Made by a program: the position numbers and the translations under genes. Positions 9,981 to 20,178 of a stretch of DNA of 24,971 nucleotides are shown in pieces. Under the pieces are notes generated by a model that saw only the letters and a program-made list of their open reading frames with translations, ran no database searches and was not told the DNA's origin. How positions within the stretch are numbered: the first letter of the stretch is position 1; every line of letters begins with the position of its first letter. The DNA is from Halocaridina rubra. Taxonomy: Eukaryota > Arthropoda > Malacostraca > Decapoda > Atyidae. The stretch lies in contig JAXCGZ010016262.1 in the NCBI GenBank assembly GCA_037179515.1, positions 1 through 24,971 of the forward strand, read 5' to 3'.

Positions 9981-12301
9981 CAGTGGTGACCCCAACACGC
10001 GAACTTAATCCGTTCCAAAAAAGTGTACTTGGGTTGGAAAGTTCGTGGGTTGAACTTGATTTTCCCATTGAAAAGCATGTAAATCTGATTAATCCGTTCC
10101 AGGTCACCAAAGATATTCATTTTAAAATTGTTTAAGTCATGAAAAACAATAAATATAATACAGCTTATAAGCAATATACTCTGTAAAAGGAAAATAGCAT
10201 ACATAATTAAGGAAAATAAAATTAATAACAGAAATACAGTACTGTATTTACCTTTGTGGATGATTGTTGCTGGCATACATGGATGGTGGTGGAGGAGGAG
10301 GAGGAGGAAGGGAATTTATTTTTTGAAAGGAGAGTCCCCTTCCATAAAAACGTTAGGGAACTCTTCTGATACAGGCTGTACTTTTGGTGTTTTCTCTATC
10401 TTTTCTCTTTTGGAAGCTGCTTCCCTGCCTACTGGGACAAGGAAATGATCCAGAGAAATTTGTCTTTTTCTTCTTTGGTAAACTTTTCTAAAAATATTCA
10501 TTGCATTGTCATTTACCATATTCACTACTCTATTGCCCACAGTTTTATCTGGGTGATGATTCTCAACAAAAGCCTGTACATCATTCCACTTACTAAATAT
10601 TTCCTTCAATTCTTCACCGGACACCTTTACTCCTTCCTCCGGTGACTGCTCTTCTTGGAGAATCTTTACTTGTTCACGTTGCAACTCAATTAATTCATCT
10701 GTGGTAAGTTCTCTGTGGTCCTCCATTAGCTCCTCCACATCCTCCTCATTGACCTCCAAGCCCAAACTTTTGCCCGTGGCCACAATTTCATTCACAATTA
10801 TGATATCTAACTCCTACTTGAAGCCATCGAAGTCTCTATCAGTAACACAACCTGGCCGAAGTCTTCTCTAGGTAGAGTTTAATGTACAATATGAGACCTC
10901 CTTCCATGCTTTTTTCAATGAGGCCAAGGCAGTAGAGGATATTAACATGGTCTTTCCAGAAATCACGAAGGTCAAATCCGTGTCATTGGTGACCTGGAAA
11001 CACCTTTCAAAATGACCCTTCATATACAGCTTTTTAAAATTAAAAATTACCTGCTGGTCCATGGGCTGGAGGATAGGAGTAGTGTTGGGAGGCAGAAATT
11101 TTACTTTAATGAAGTCCTAATGTATAGCGAGATCATCTTCCACACCTGGAGAATGGGCAGAAGCATTATTCATTATGAGGTGACACTTAAGAGGCAAATT
11201 CTTTTCCTTAAGATATATCTTCACTGCTGGTGCAAATACTTCAATCAACCACTCTAGGAATAAAATCTGCACCCAAGCCTTTGGATTTGACCTCCACATT
11301 ATTGGGGGGCTAGCCTTCAATACGTTATTGCGTATAAAAACATGCGGATTTTCAGGGTGGTAAACTAAAAGAGGCCTGATCTTACAGTCCCCACGACCAT
11401 TAGAGCGCAATAAAAGGGTTAGCCTCTTTCAATGGTTTGTGGCTAGGCAATTATTTCTCCTCTTCGGTTATATAGGTTCTTTAAGGCATTTTCTTCCAAA
11501 AGAGTCCCATTTCATCACAATTAAACACTTGTTGCAGGATATAACCTTCACTCTTGATATATTTAGCGAATTCCTTTACGTAGGAATCCACTGCCTTTTG
11601 GTCGGAACTAGCCGCCTCTCCGTGTCTAGTGACGCTATGAATCCCAGTTCGTTTACCAAAGTGTTCAATCCAGCTTCTACTGGATTTAAATTCCTCCAGT
11701 TTAGCGCCACTAGAAGTCGGAGAGTTTGCTACTAAATAATGGAGGATTTGCAAAGCCATAGCGCATATTATGACCTCGCTAATACTATCGCCAACCAACT
11801 GTTTTTCATTTATCCATGACAATAATAATTTTTCTACCTCCTCTATCATCGGTGACCTTTTCTTCCTTAAAATATTGCCTCCCTTGGCCAAGTCAGCTGC
11901 TTTTAAGATTTCATTATTCTTTAAAATAGTACAGATGGTGGACTTCGGCATGTTTTACTGCGTGGTGAGATCGGATACACTCACCCCATCTTCATGTTTC
12001 GCAATTATTTCTTTCTTGGTTTCCACTGTTATACGTCTGGGGTGTTTGACGCCAATTTCACTAACGCTTTTAACTTTCTTAGGAGCTATAATAAGAGCTA
12101 CATTAAAAGAAAGTCTATGGAAAATAAGCAAGAACTGTGATAGAATCACGAACTAACCACACAGCGAGGGCACAAATGAACGGAGAGAAACTGAGACCGG
12201 CCGAGTGGAACCCACGTGGCGGCTGAATGGGACACGTGATGGCCTGTTCGCGGGTTGGTTTGTTCGTAGGTACAGGCGTTCGTGGGTTGGGGTCACCATT
12301 G
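9981..12301 (-). mobile_element. Tigger (TIGD1-like) DNA transposon, copy 1
   Basis: A 2,321-bp element with both ends present. The left end CAGTGGTGACCCCAACACGC and the right end (reverse complement) CAATGGTGACCCCAACCCAC are inverted copies, and each is bordered by TA. Sub-terminal TTAATCCGTTCC repeats occur at about 10006 and 10089. The single transposase frame lies on the minus strand. Sequence between the left TIR and the stop codon (9981-10315) is non-coding and includes a GGA-rich run at about 10280-10310. A well-defined, fairly young but inactive insertion. Confidence 0.93.
10316..12089 (-). pseudogene. Tigger transposase, disabled (copy 1)
   Basis: Pogo/Tigger transposase of the TIGD1-like group. 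It would bind the TIRs through N-terminal HTH domains and cut with an RNase-H-fold DDE/D domain. Visible in order: an N-terminal psq-like HTH (VKHPRRITVETKKEIIAKHE), a CENP-B-type HTH (about 11730-11870), the first catalytic Asp in FNCDEMGLFW (11514-11516), the NNASAHSP motif (about 11170), a PPNTTPILQPMDQQ block (about 11060-11100), and an acidic C-terminus (LEVNEEDVEELMEDHRELTT). Damage: start codon ATG is ATA (12087-12089), in-frame stops at 11955, 11481, 11117 and 10868 and one after LKPS-like sequence near 10810, and a frameshift between 11480 and 11410. The second catalytic Asp is Asn (GAT to AAT, 11168-11170), and the third acidic motif is out of frame at about 10975. Confidence 0.93.
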
Positions 12302-12303
12302 TA
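12302..12303. repeat. TA target-site duplication (right)
   Basis: TA following the right Tigger terminus. It pairs with 9979-9980. Confidence 0.9.
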
Positions 12304-12430
12304 TTTCTAAATATCAACTACAAGACAAATGGCAACCGAAACAAATCTACTCCTAACCTGAAAAAGGCAAACGTAAAAGAAGCAGACAACATAAAAGATA
12401 CAAAAATATCCTAAAAACTAACATGAAGAT

Positions 12431-12673
12431 ATGAGAATCAACAACAAAATCTGGGAAATCAATGCTAGAATTAGGAAACATAGCAAACCATTCTATGCGA
12501 AGGAGCCCCAATTGAACCTAACGGACACAAACTTGGAAGAAAAAACAAGACAGAGAAAGAGACAGCAACATCCAAGGCCCGTTCTGCAATCCGGCACTTC
12601 CCATCCTGAATGCGGAAGAGCTTTTCCAGCCAGACTTGGACTCGTAATCCACCTAAAGGTCCAAAGATAACTG
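12431..12673 (+). pseudogene. Possible LINE ORF2 C-terminal tail
   Basis: A 79-codon open frame ends in a degenerate zinc-finger-like motif, HPECGRAFPARLGLVIHLK, then a stop. Many invertebrate non-LTR retrotransposons end ORF2 with a C-x2-C-GR-x-F-x-AR-x-GL-x-SH finger. Here the first Cys is replaced by His and the last His is missing. Downstream GACCGTCATCCTCGACTTCA resembles such a 3' region. Upstream sequence shows no reverse transcriptase, so only a tail would remain. A chance frame is the alternative. The opposite-strand frames here are shadows. Confidence 0.4.
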
Positions 12674-12719
12674 AGCAAAGACCGTCATCCTCGACTTCAG
12701 GGCACTCCAATGATTAAGG

Positions 12720-14420
12720 CTTCATACCACACCTAACTTTTTTTATTGTCACTAGCTGAAGTGCAGTATTGCAAAATTCTAAGACCCTAAATAAAGATTC
12801 ATAACATTACAGATAATGCAAAAACTCAATGGCATACTCACACAGACTGCCGACTTAGCAGGGGTTAAGGTACGACAGCCACAGCACTGCCTCCTCTCTT
12901 TTTCTCAGTTTAAGTTGAAGGGAAGCTCTACAAACCACAAAAAAATAAAAATCTGATAGAGTATACCATGTAAATACTACATAAATAAAGTCCAAGTATT
13001 TCCACATGCAAAAGACTGACTGTAATAGCGCTGAATTCTTCAATATTTACTACCTCTCATTTTATGAGAAACCAGAGGCAAGGAAACAAACACATCCAGT
13101 TAAAACAAAGAAAAAGTTGAAGAAAAATTTCAAAACAGAGACACCTAAAAAAATAGAGTAACATACAAAAACGGTATACAGATACAGCACAGTCTTCAGT
13201 GATGCCAAAAAAATGTGTTCTCTAAAAATTCAAAAAACATATACACAACTGTGAGTTTGAGTGTCAACCCCATTACAACTGATTATGTATTATAACTGAG
13301 GACAAACTAGTAACTGAACAAGTATTACTTAAAGAACTATAGCCCCTGAAAGATTATATTTCATTAACAGCTGAAAGTTATGCATAATTATAAAAAACTG
13401 TAATACCATTATATTTGCAGCTATTGTACTCATGGGTAAGAGGTGGCCAATCTAGGTTATTGATGACTTATGTAAAAAAAAAAATACAGATAATGTAAGC
13501 ATGTTTTCACCCAATATTAGTTAGGTCACTGTTTTCTCTCCCATTCTAGCATAACAAAACCCAAGAACTCTGAGTGCAAAACACAAGAGCTTAAGAACCA
13601 TACCGATCTCCCCCTGGAGATCTTTTTTGAGTCAAGCATAAAATAGTTGACTAAAACTCTTTCAGGTCCATAAAAGGTGGTAGCAAAATGTAATTAAGTC
13701 AACGACTCCTAGTAATCAATTCACTGTAATTAAATTAATTAAATGATCTAATATGCAAATATCCTACACCCTCTGAGTAAGCTACATTACGTTATGTTAC
13801 TCATGATATTAAATGTAAAGAGCAATATTGCTATTTAGATGTAAAGCAAATTAAAAAACAATGTAACAAATAACATTGGATTTGCTCCATTTACAACTTC
13901 AAATCTAAAAAAAAAAAACTTTACAATAATAATTACCAAGGATCAGGAGAGAAGAGGAGTTATTGCAACACTAGGCAACATAACAAATTTATAGACAACA
14001 TTTCACAGATATTGCTCAAATGTCAAATAAATAATATAAAGTACTAAAGATACTCCTGCACATATCAGAATTCAAGTCCATAAAAAATCATATTTTTCAG
14101 AATGAACCAATAGAGGGAGCAGTATTGGGTGAGTAGTAATAAACATGATTTACAACAACTAGATAGAAGTGTTTAACCAGTTCCTAAAAACCAATTCTTC
14201 ACTTCATCTTTACAAAATACATATATATCTTAAAGCTCCTTTTTTATCATGAACACGTCTAAGACTTATAAAAAAAAAATCACACTATCATAAACATAAA
14301 ACTTTCCTAACATACATTAATTTTGATCGATCCCTCAAAACACACTTGTCTAGCTCTACATACAGGCAATTTTCGCTATGTAGCTTATATTTGCTTTATA
14401 AGTGATGTCGTGCCTGTTAT
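12720..14420. other. AT-rich DNA, nothing recognised
   Basis: 1.7 kb with several A-runs but no gene, RNA or repeat that I can support. It may be intronic if the promoter-like patch at about 15 kb is real and drives a minus-strand transcript. Confidence 0.4.
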
Positions 14421-14612
14421 ATGGCTCTAAAGATATGCATATTTCAGTACTTAATACTTTACTCAATAACCAATTTTGGGTGAAAGTATGGACCAAGTGC
14501 ACTCCCCTTACTCTGTGCTACGTTCAGCTCCCTAGAGGGAGAGGATACAGCAGCAGTCACTCTCTCGCTGCTCACCATCACATGCCTACTCAGGAGGCAT
14601 GACCAAAGGGTC
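14421..14612 (+). repeat. Dispersed repeat, copy 2 of an inverted pair
   Basis: Aligns with the reverse complement of 4496-4693, about 9.7 kb away. The shared blocks are listed there. Slightly more diverged downstream of the GGATACAGCAGCAGTCACTC block. Confidence 0.8.
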
Positions 14613-14820
14613 ACATATCTTTCCTTTGTTAGCAGTAGTATACCTTCTACTGTTACTGGCTGCATTACAACAATACACTGAGTGATATTAAATTATCATA
14701 CAAGAATAACATGGAGTGTTCATTAATCTTGACACAGTAACTAATAACTAAATAGTAGTAATTAACAATTAATGATGCTTAGAGTGTTTTAATTACTTTA
14801 CAGTTGTTAATAAACTTTTA

Positions 14821-14826
14821 CTCACC
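14821..14826 (-). promoter_or_regulatory. Candidate 5' splice site (minus)
   Basis: On the minus strand TGTGCTG|GTGAGTAAAAG matches the metazoan donor consensus well. It lies about 210 bp downstream, on the minus strand, of the CRE/GCCGCCAT patch, a spacing that suits a first exon. It is a short motif and could be chance. Confidence 0.3.
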
Positions 14827-15034
14827 AGCACAAGTTGTCTAGACCCACTAATAACCACTCCAGGTAATCCAATCCGATTCCAATACACCAGCAGGTTATT
14901 ATGTTTAATATTAACTAGGAGTCCAAGTGCTTCAGTCTAATATACAGTCGCTTCCTTATCTCAAGTCTTAGCTGCGTCTCTCAGTACTCTTAACAGCTCT
15001 CTCTGCCCAGCTGACCCATGTAAACATACTGTCG

Positions 15035-15082
15035 TGACGTCATTAGTAAATATGGCGGCAGTTGCAATGTCATTAGCAAACA
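15035..15082. promoter_or_regulatory. Promoter-like patch: CRE palindrome and ATGGCGGC
   Basis: A perfect TGACGTCA (15035-15042), the CREB/ATF binding palindrome, is followed by ATGGCGGC (15052-15059), a YY1-like core-promoter word. GTCATTAG(T/C)AAA(T/C)A occurs twice, 30 bp apart (15039, 15069). CpG and G+C rise locally between 14930 and 15065 compared with the flanks. Direction is unclear; a minus-strand transcript with an exon ending at 14826 is possible. An LTR fragment of a retrotransposon is the main alternative. Confidence 0.35.
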
Positions 15083-15182
15083 CAATAGCTTACACAAACT
15101 AACAATGGTGATCGCAATTTCAGATAATTTCTACACCTAATAGTCACCAAGTGTTTGAAAATATCAAAGAAAAATAACTTTA

Positions 15183-17185
15183 ATAATTAAGGAAAATAAA
15201 ATTAATAATAAAAATACAGTACTGTATTTACCTTTGTGGATGATTAATGCTGGCTTACATGGATGGTGGTGGAGAAGGAGGAGGGGGATTAATTTTTGGA
15301 AGGAGAATCCCCTTCCACAAAAACATTAGGGAACTCTTTCGATATAGGCTCTATTTCTGCGATCCAGAGAAATTTGTCTTTTACTTCTTTGGTAAATTTT
15401 TCTAAATATATTAATCACATTGTCATTTACCATATTCATTACTCTATGGACCACAGTTTTATCTGGGTGATGATTCTCAATAAAAGCCTGCACATCATTC
15501 CACTTACTAAAAATTTCTTTAAATTCTTCACTAGACACCTTTACAATCTCATCCCCTTCCTCCGGTGCCTGCTCATCTTGGAGAATCTTCACCTATTCAC
15601 ATTCCAACTCAATTAATTCATCCGTGGTAATTTCTTCTTTGTGGTCCCCCACATCCTCCTCATTGACCTCCAAGCCCAAATTTTTGCCTGTGGCCACAAT
15701 ATCATTCACAATTTGAATAGCTAACTCCTGCTAGAAGCCTTCAAAGTCTCTATCAGTTACACAATCTGGCCAAAGTTTCCTCCAAGCGGAGTTCAAAGTA
15801 CAATATGAGACCTCCTTTCATGCTTTTCAATGAGGTCAATGCAGTGTGGAGGCTATTAAAGTGGTCTTTCCAGAAATCACGAAGGGTCAAATCTGTGTCA
15901 CACCTGACAAAAAGACTCATCGTATACAACTTTTTAAAATTAGAAATTACGTTGGTCCATGGGCTGCAGAATAGAAGTGGTATTGCAAAGCAGAAATTTG
16001 GCTTTAATGAAGTCGTAATGTATAGCGAGATCCTCTTCCACACTTGGAGGATGGGCAGGAGCATTATCCATTATGAGGAGACACTTAAGGGGCAAACACT
16101 TCAATCAATCACTCTAGGAAAAAAAATCTGCGTGACCCAAGCCTTTGGATTTGAACTCCACATTACTGGGAGGCTAGCCTTCAGTACGTTATTGCATTTA
16201 AAAACATGCGGATTTTTAGAGTGGTAAACGAAAAGAGGCTTGATCTTACAGTCCCCACTAGCATTAGCGCACAATAAAAGGGTAAGCATGTCTTTCATTA
16301 GTTTGTGACCTGGCAGTAATTTCTCCTCTTGAGTTATAAAGGTTCTTTTGGGCATTTTCTTCCAAAAGACTCTCGTTTCATCACAACTGAAAACTGGTTG
16401 CGGGATATAACCCACTCTCTCGATATATTTAACGAATTCCTTTACGTAAGAATCTGTTGCTTTCTGGTCGGAACTAGCCGCCTCTCCATGTGTAATGATG
16501 CTATGAATCCCAGTTCGGTGACAAAAGTGTTCAAACCAGCTTCTACTGGCTTTAAATTCCCCCAGTTTAGCGCTACTAGAACTTGGAGAGTTCGCTACTA
16601 AATCATGGTGGATTTGCAAAGCCTTGGCGCATATTATGGCCTCGCTAATACTAGCTCAAACCAGCTGTTTTTCATTTATCCACAACAATAATAATATTTC
16701 TACCTCTTCTATTACCTGTAACCTTTTCTTCGTTTATATATTTACTCCCTTAGCCACGTCAGCTGCCTTTATGATCTCTTTATTCTTTAAAATAGTACGG
16801 ATGGTCGATTTTGCCATGCTGTACTGAGTGGCGAGATCGGACACACACACCCCATTTTCATGATTTGCAATTATTTTTCTTTTTGTTTTCACTTTTATGC
16901 ATCTGGGGTGTTTGACGCCATTATCACTAACATTTTTAACTTTCTTAAGAGCCATAATAAGGGCTATATTAAAAGTAAAACAATGGAAAATAAGAACTAC
17001 TATCAGATAACGAACGAACCACAGCACGGGCACCAATGCTGAACTGAGAGCGGCTGCGTGGGACACGTGGTGGCTTGGCCAATACATGCGAGTTCTTAGG
17101 TTGGAATTTATTTGTGGGTTGGGGTAAAAATCAGTTCAAAATTTTGTTCGTGGGTATAGATGTTTGAGAGTTGGGGTCACCACTG
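15183..17185 (-). mobile_element. Tigger transposon copy 2, left end missing
   Basis: Homologous to copy 1 from the AATTAAGGAAAATAAAATTA block (15183; copy 1 about 10204) to the right terminus GTTGGGGTCACCACTG (17170-17185). The left TIR and about 220 bp next to it are absent; unrelated sequence precedes 15183. The right flank is TG, a likely decayed TA. About 80 bp just inside the right TIR differs from copy 1, with GTTGGGGT-type repeats. The two copies are clearly diverged, so they are independent insertions rather than a recent duplication. Confidence 0.9.
15298..16955 (-). pseudogene. Tigger transposase, disabled (copy 2)
   Basis: Same TIGD1-like transposase as copy 1. The ATG survives at 16953-16955, followed by MALKKVKNVSDNGVKHPR and the first HTH. 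In-frame TAA (16734) and a TGA shortly after break the CENP-B-type HTH. The catalytic block FSCDETRVFWKKMPKRTFIT and the chain to PKAWVTQIF are open (16101-16619). A deletion of about 38 bp relative to copy 1, apparently between two TTTGC repeats near 16090, shifts the frame just before MDNAPAHPP. This copy keeps the second Asp, and LTLRDFWKDHFN shows the third acidic region. Further indels separate the C-terminal part (15326-15592, ending in an altered tail that lacks the FLVPVGREAAS segment of copy 1). Confidence 0.9.
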
Positions 17186-17187
17186 TG

Positions 17188-18085
17188 TAGATATCCCTCC
17201 TTTATCGCGGGTGTTACGTTCCGGGACCACCTGCGATACGTGAAAATCCACGAAATACCAGCACCATATTTTCAATTTATTTTTACCTATACAAACCCTC
17301 CCTGCACTGTTAACAACTCACCCTTTACTTATTAATAACAGCGCGCAAGCGTAAAGTTATATGAGTGTGACAGGTAAGTTTACCATAAATAACAGCACGC
17401 AAGCGTAAAGATATATGAGCGTGATAGGTAAGTTTACGGTGAATAACCTATACGCATTGTACAAAAATAATACCTATAATAATAACACATTATATTTATA
17501 ATAACAAAAATGATAATACAGTAACTTTACGAGACTAACATGTGAGAGCAGAGAGTGGTACAGTAATGATGACGTTTACATACTGCACAGCCGATGACAG
17601 CGCTAAAGGCGCACACATAACAACTAAACGGCTGAGGCTAGACAAGGGAAGATGCTGGAAGAATCAAGCTTCAATCAAGAAGCCAATTAGACCCCAGGCT
17701 ACAGAACACAATTCTGTGATTAGTTGTCTCCCACCCATCTGCCAATATCATCCCGTGTACTATCTCACGTGGGTGCGACCCTTTGCGTTTTCCAAGATGC
17801 AGATATCTATGCAGCACATACCGTACCAGTATCGTATTTTATATGGTGCAATACTGTGAGTTACATGTTTAAATATATGTTTTTTACGGTTTTATTATTC
17901 TTAGGCAAGGAAATACATTTTTTTTATCAATAAAATAATGAAAATACTGGAAATTTTAATATTTCCACATATCGTGGACTCTCGCGATATACCCAGAAAA
18001 CCTGAGATATACATAAGCTTGCCATAAAAACCCGCGACGCACTGAATCCACGGAAGGTGAACCACGATATAGCGAGGGATTACTG
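17188..18085. mobile_element. ~0.9-kb Tigger-type non-autonomous element
   Basis: The left end TAGATATCCCTCCTTTATCGCGG and the right end (reverse complement) CAGTAATCCCTCGCTATATCGTGG are inverted repeats. The left one has lost the expected CAGTG start to point changes. It is flanked by TG (decayed TA) shared with the Tigger copy 2 end, and by TA at 18086-18087. Internal sequence shares blocks with the array downstream (AACCCTCCCTGCACTGTTAA, GGTAAGTTTACC, GTATCGTATTTTATATGGTG, TTATTATTCTTAGGC). No transposase remnant is visible, so it is non-autonomous. Confidence 0.8.
17334..17441. repeat. 54-bp tandem duplication
   Basis: Two adjacent copies (starting 17334 and 17388) of AATAACAGC(G/A)CGCAAGCGTAAAG followed by TATATGAG-GTGA-AGGTAAGTTTAC. 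The same word appears once per unit in the downstream array, so this is an internal duplication private to this element. Confidence 0.85.
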
Positions 18086-18089
18086 TATA

Positions 18090-18705
18090 CAGTGATCCTT
18101 CGCTGTATCGCGTTTCTTGGCTCGCGATTTCACTGTACCGCGATTTTTTTGGGCAATTTTTTTTGGGGGGGGTATATGCAAAAATATTAAAATATTAAAA
18201 AAATAAAAATTTTCAGTATTTTCATTTTTTATTCAAAAAAACAATTTCATTATCTAATTGATAAAACAAATTTATTTCCCAGCCTACGAATAATAAAACA
18301 GTAAAAAATAGTAAAAAACATAAATTTAGATATACAGTATAACTCACAGTATTGCATCATGTGAAATAGTGTCCGATAGTGTACAATGTATTGAGGTCGC
18401 AGCTACGTGAGCTAGCATATATATTTATATTTCCAGTAGTTTCATGATTTCATTGATAAAAAAAACTTATTTCTTAGCCTAAGAATAATAAAACAGTAAA
18501 AAATAGTAAAAACATAAATACCGTACTAACAGTATTGCACCATGTAAAATACGATACCGGTATCAGCGTTTCGGAAAACGAAAAGGGTCGAACCTACGTT
18601 AGATAGTACATATTGAAATTTTCATTATTTTATTGATAAAACAAGTATTTCCTAGCCTAAGAGTAATAAAACAGTAAAAAATAGTAAAAAACATAAATTT
18701 AGATA
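18090..18705 (-). mobile_element. Inverted outer element, 5' part (unit 0)
   Basis: Begins TA|CAGTGATCCTTCGCTGTATC, with the TA at 18088-18089 next to the TA of the previous element. It is the reverse complement of the right-hand third of the array units: the terminal region, then the TAACTCACAGTATTGCATCATG block (18348) and one and a half ~237-bp subrepeats. It stops at AAATTTAGATATA, where unit 1 begins. Its first 60 bp match the reverse complement of 24413-24472 best, better than the ends of units 1-3. It probably continues after the array at 24473. Confidence 0.7.
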
Positions 18706-18986
18706 TACAGTGTTGCCTCACTTATCGCGGTAGTTCGGTTCCAGGACCCGGCGCAAACCCGGGAATCCGTGGTGTAGAGATCAGCCTATATGTACATAGA
18801 TATTTTAATGTATTTTTACATTTACACTGTATAAACCCTCCCTGTACTGTTAAAAAAACACCCTTTACATTATAAATAACAGCAAGCAACGTAATTTTTT
18901 TATGAACGTGATAGGAAAACTTACCATGAATGAGGTGATGATGACTTGACATTAATAGGTTCCATATTTTACAATAATTTTTACGT

Positions 18987-19136
18987 TTACGTAAAATAGC
19001 GGCCAACATCCACAAACTTTTTTCCTTCTTTCAACATATCTAAGAGCTTCACTTTATCTACAACGGTTAACATTTTCCTTTACCGCTTAGGCTCACTACA
19101 AGAAGCCTTAGAAGATGAAGGATGCTTGGGAGGCAT
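18987..19136 (-). pseudogene. Tigger transposase N-terminus remnant, unit 1
   Basis: Reads from ATG (19134-19136) as MPPKHPSSSKASCSEPKR, then an in-frame TAA at codon 19 (CAA in the other units), then RKMLTVVDKVKLLDMLKEGK and VDVGRYF before a stop at codon 50. This is the typical start of a Tigger/CENP-B-type transposase: a basic, Ser-rich leader followed by the first helices of the DNA-binding HTH. The family differs from the TIGD1-like copies at 10-17 kb. Only about 48 codons remain of the roughly 500 usual for a transposase. It is the longest HTH remnant in the array. Confidence 0.75.
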
Positions 19137-19229
19137 TGCAAAGGTTAAAATATGCAAGTAAAAAAATCACAAGCAAAACATATTAATAATAATAAACACA
19201 ACATGAATGGCGCACACGAGTGAGCGGAG

Positions 19230-19735
19230 ACAATGGAAGATGGTGGAAGCCTTTGTCCGAAACGCTGATAGCGGTATCGTATTTTACATGTTGCAATACT
19301 GTTAGTATTTAAGTTTTTTACTATTTTTTACTGTTATATTATTCTTAGGCTAAGAAATACGTTTTTTTTATCAATAAAATCATGAAACTACTGGAAATAT
19401 AAATATATATGATAGCTCACGTAGCTTCGACCCCAATACATTGTACGCTATCGAACACAAGCAAAATGTGATTTAGACTGAACGCGTCTTTGTCCAAAAC
19501 GCTAATAGCGGTATTGTATTTTACATGTTGCAATACTGTTAGTATTTATGTTTTTTACTATTTTTTACTGTTTTATTATTCTTAGGCTAATAAATACGTT
19601 TTTTTTTTATCAATAAAATCATGAAACTACTGGAAATATAAATATATATGCTAGCTCACGTAGCTGCGACCCCAATACATTTTAAGCTATCGAACACTAT
19701 TTCGTATGATGCAATACCGTGAGTTATACTGTATG
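19230..19735. repeat. Pair of ~237-bp subrepeats, unit 1
   Basis: Two tandem copies of a module that runs TTTGTCC(G/A)AAACGCT, GATAGCGGTATCGTATTTTA, CATGTTGCAATACTGTTAGT, TTTTTTACTATTTTTTACTG, TTATTCTTAGGCTAA, ATCAATAAAATCATGAAACT, ATATATGCTAGCTCACGTAG, GACCCCAATACATT. The same pair recurs in units 2 (anchors 20697, 20934) and 3 (22088, 22323). Unit 4 has three (23465, 23733, 23998), with 268- and 265-bp spacing. Confidence 0.9.
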
Positions 19736-19745
19736 TACGTATATC

Positions 19746-19923
19746 ATTCAGTTATTAGTACAATGTATATTAATTTAAAATTCATCTACTTATTTGATGA
19801 TTGTACAAAATCTATTGTATTTATTCACTGTAATTTGGACCAAATATTCCTTTTGTAAAGATTATACTGTACTTTTCAAAAGAGGTGGTCAATAAATGCA
19901 TCTATCTATTTATCTATCTATCT
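19746..19923 (+). mobile_element. Retroposon-like insertion with (ATCT)n tail, unit 1
   Basis: About 178 bp starting ATTCAGTTATTAGTACAATG, containing TTCACTGTAATTTGGACC and AAAAGAGGTGGTCAATAAA and ending in ATCTATCT repeats. The AATAAA-type end plus a tetranucleotide tail is what many non-LTR 3' ends look like. Copies lie at 21164-21333 and 22553-22719 (about 170 and 167 bp, differing mainly in tail length). Unit 4 carries the uninterrupted site GTACGTATATCTAAATTTATG at about 24217-24236. Parent element unknown. Confidence 0.7.
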
Positions 19924-20178
19924 ACATTTATGTTTTTTACTATTTTTTACTGTTTTATTATTGGTAGGCTGGGAAATAATTTTTTTGTATCAATTAGATA
20001 ATGAAATATGTTTTTTTCAATAAAAATAAATGAAAATACTGAGAATTTTTTTTTTTAATATTTTAATATTTTTGCATATACCCAGGAAATAAAATAATAA
20101 TTTATCAAAAAAAAAAAAAAAAAAACGATAGAGTGAGAAAGCGAACCAGGAAGCGCGAATAACTGGGGTAACACTGTA

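Larger units (their letters stand above)
18708..20176 (+). mobile_element. Array unit 1 (Tigger-type, non-autonomous)
   Basis: Runs from TA|CAGTGTTGCCTCACTTATCG to GGTAACACTG|TA. Contents in order: a TIR-proximal GGTTCCAGGACCCGGCG block, the AACCCTCCCTGTACTGTTAA block, a transposase N-terminal remnant on the minus strand (18987-19136), two ~237-bp subrepeats (anchors GATAGCGGTAT near 19267 and 19504), the TGCAATACCGTGAGTTATACTG block, a LINE-tail-like insertion (19746-19923), A/T-rich DNA and the right TIR. At 1,469 bp it is longer and more diverged than units 2 and 3. Confidence 0.85.

Noticed and set aside
11439..12156. Plus-strand frames opposite the Tigger transposase (for example 11439-11735, 11770-12156, and 16329-16601 in copy 2)
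   Set aside because: They are antisense shadows of transposase codons; the minus-strand reading has the HTH and catalytic motifs.
15035..15042. LTR boundary of a retrotransposon at the TGACGTCA patch
   Set aside because: I could not find paired TG…CA ends, a second LTR, a primer-binding site or a polypurine tract. It remains an alternative, not a call.
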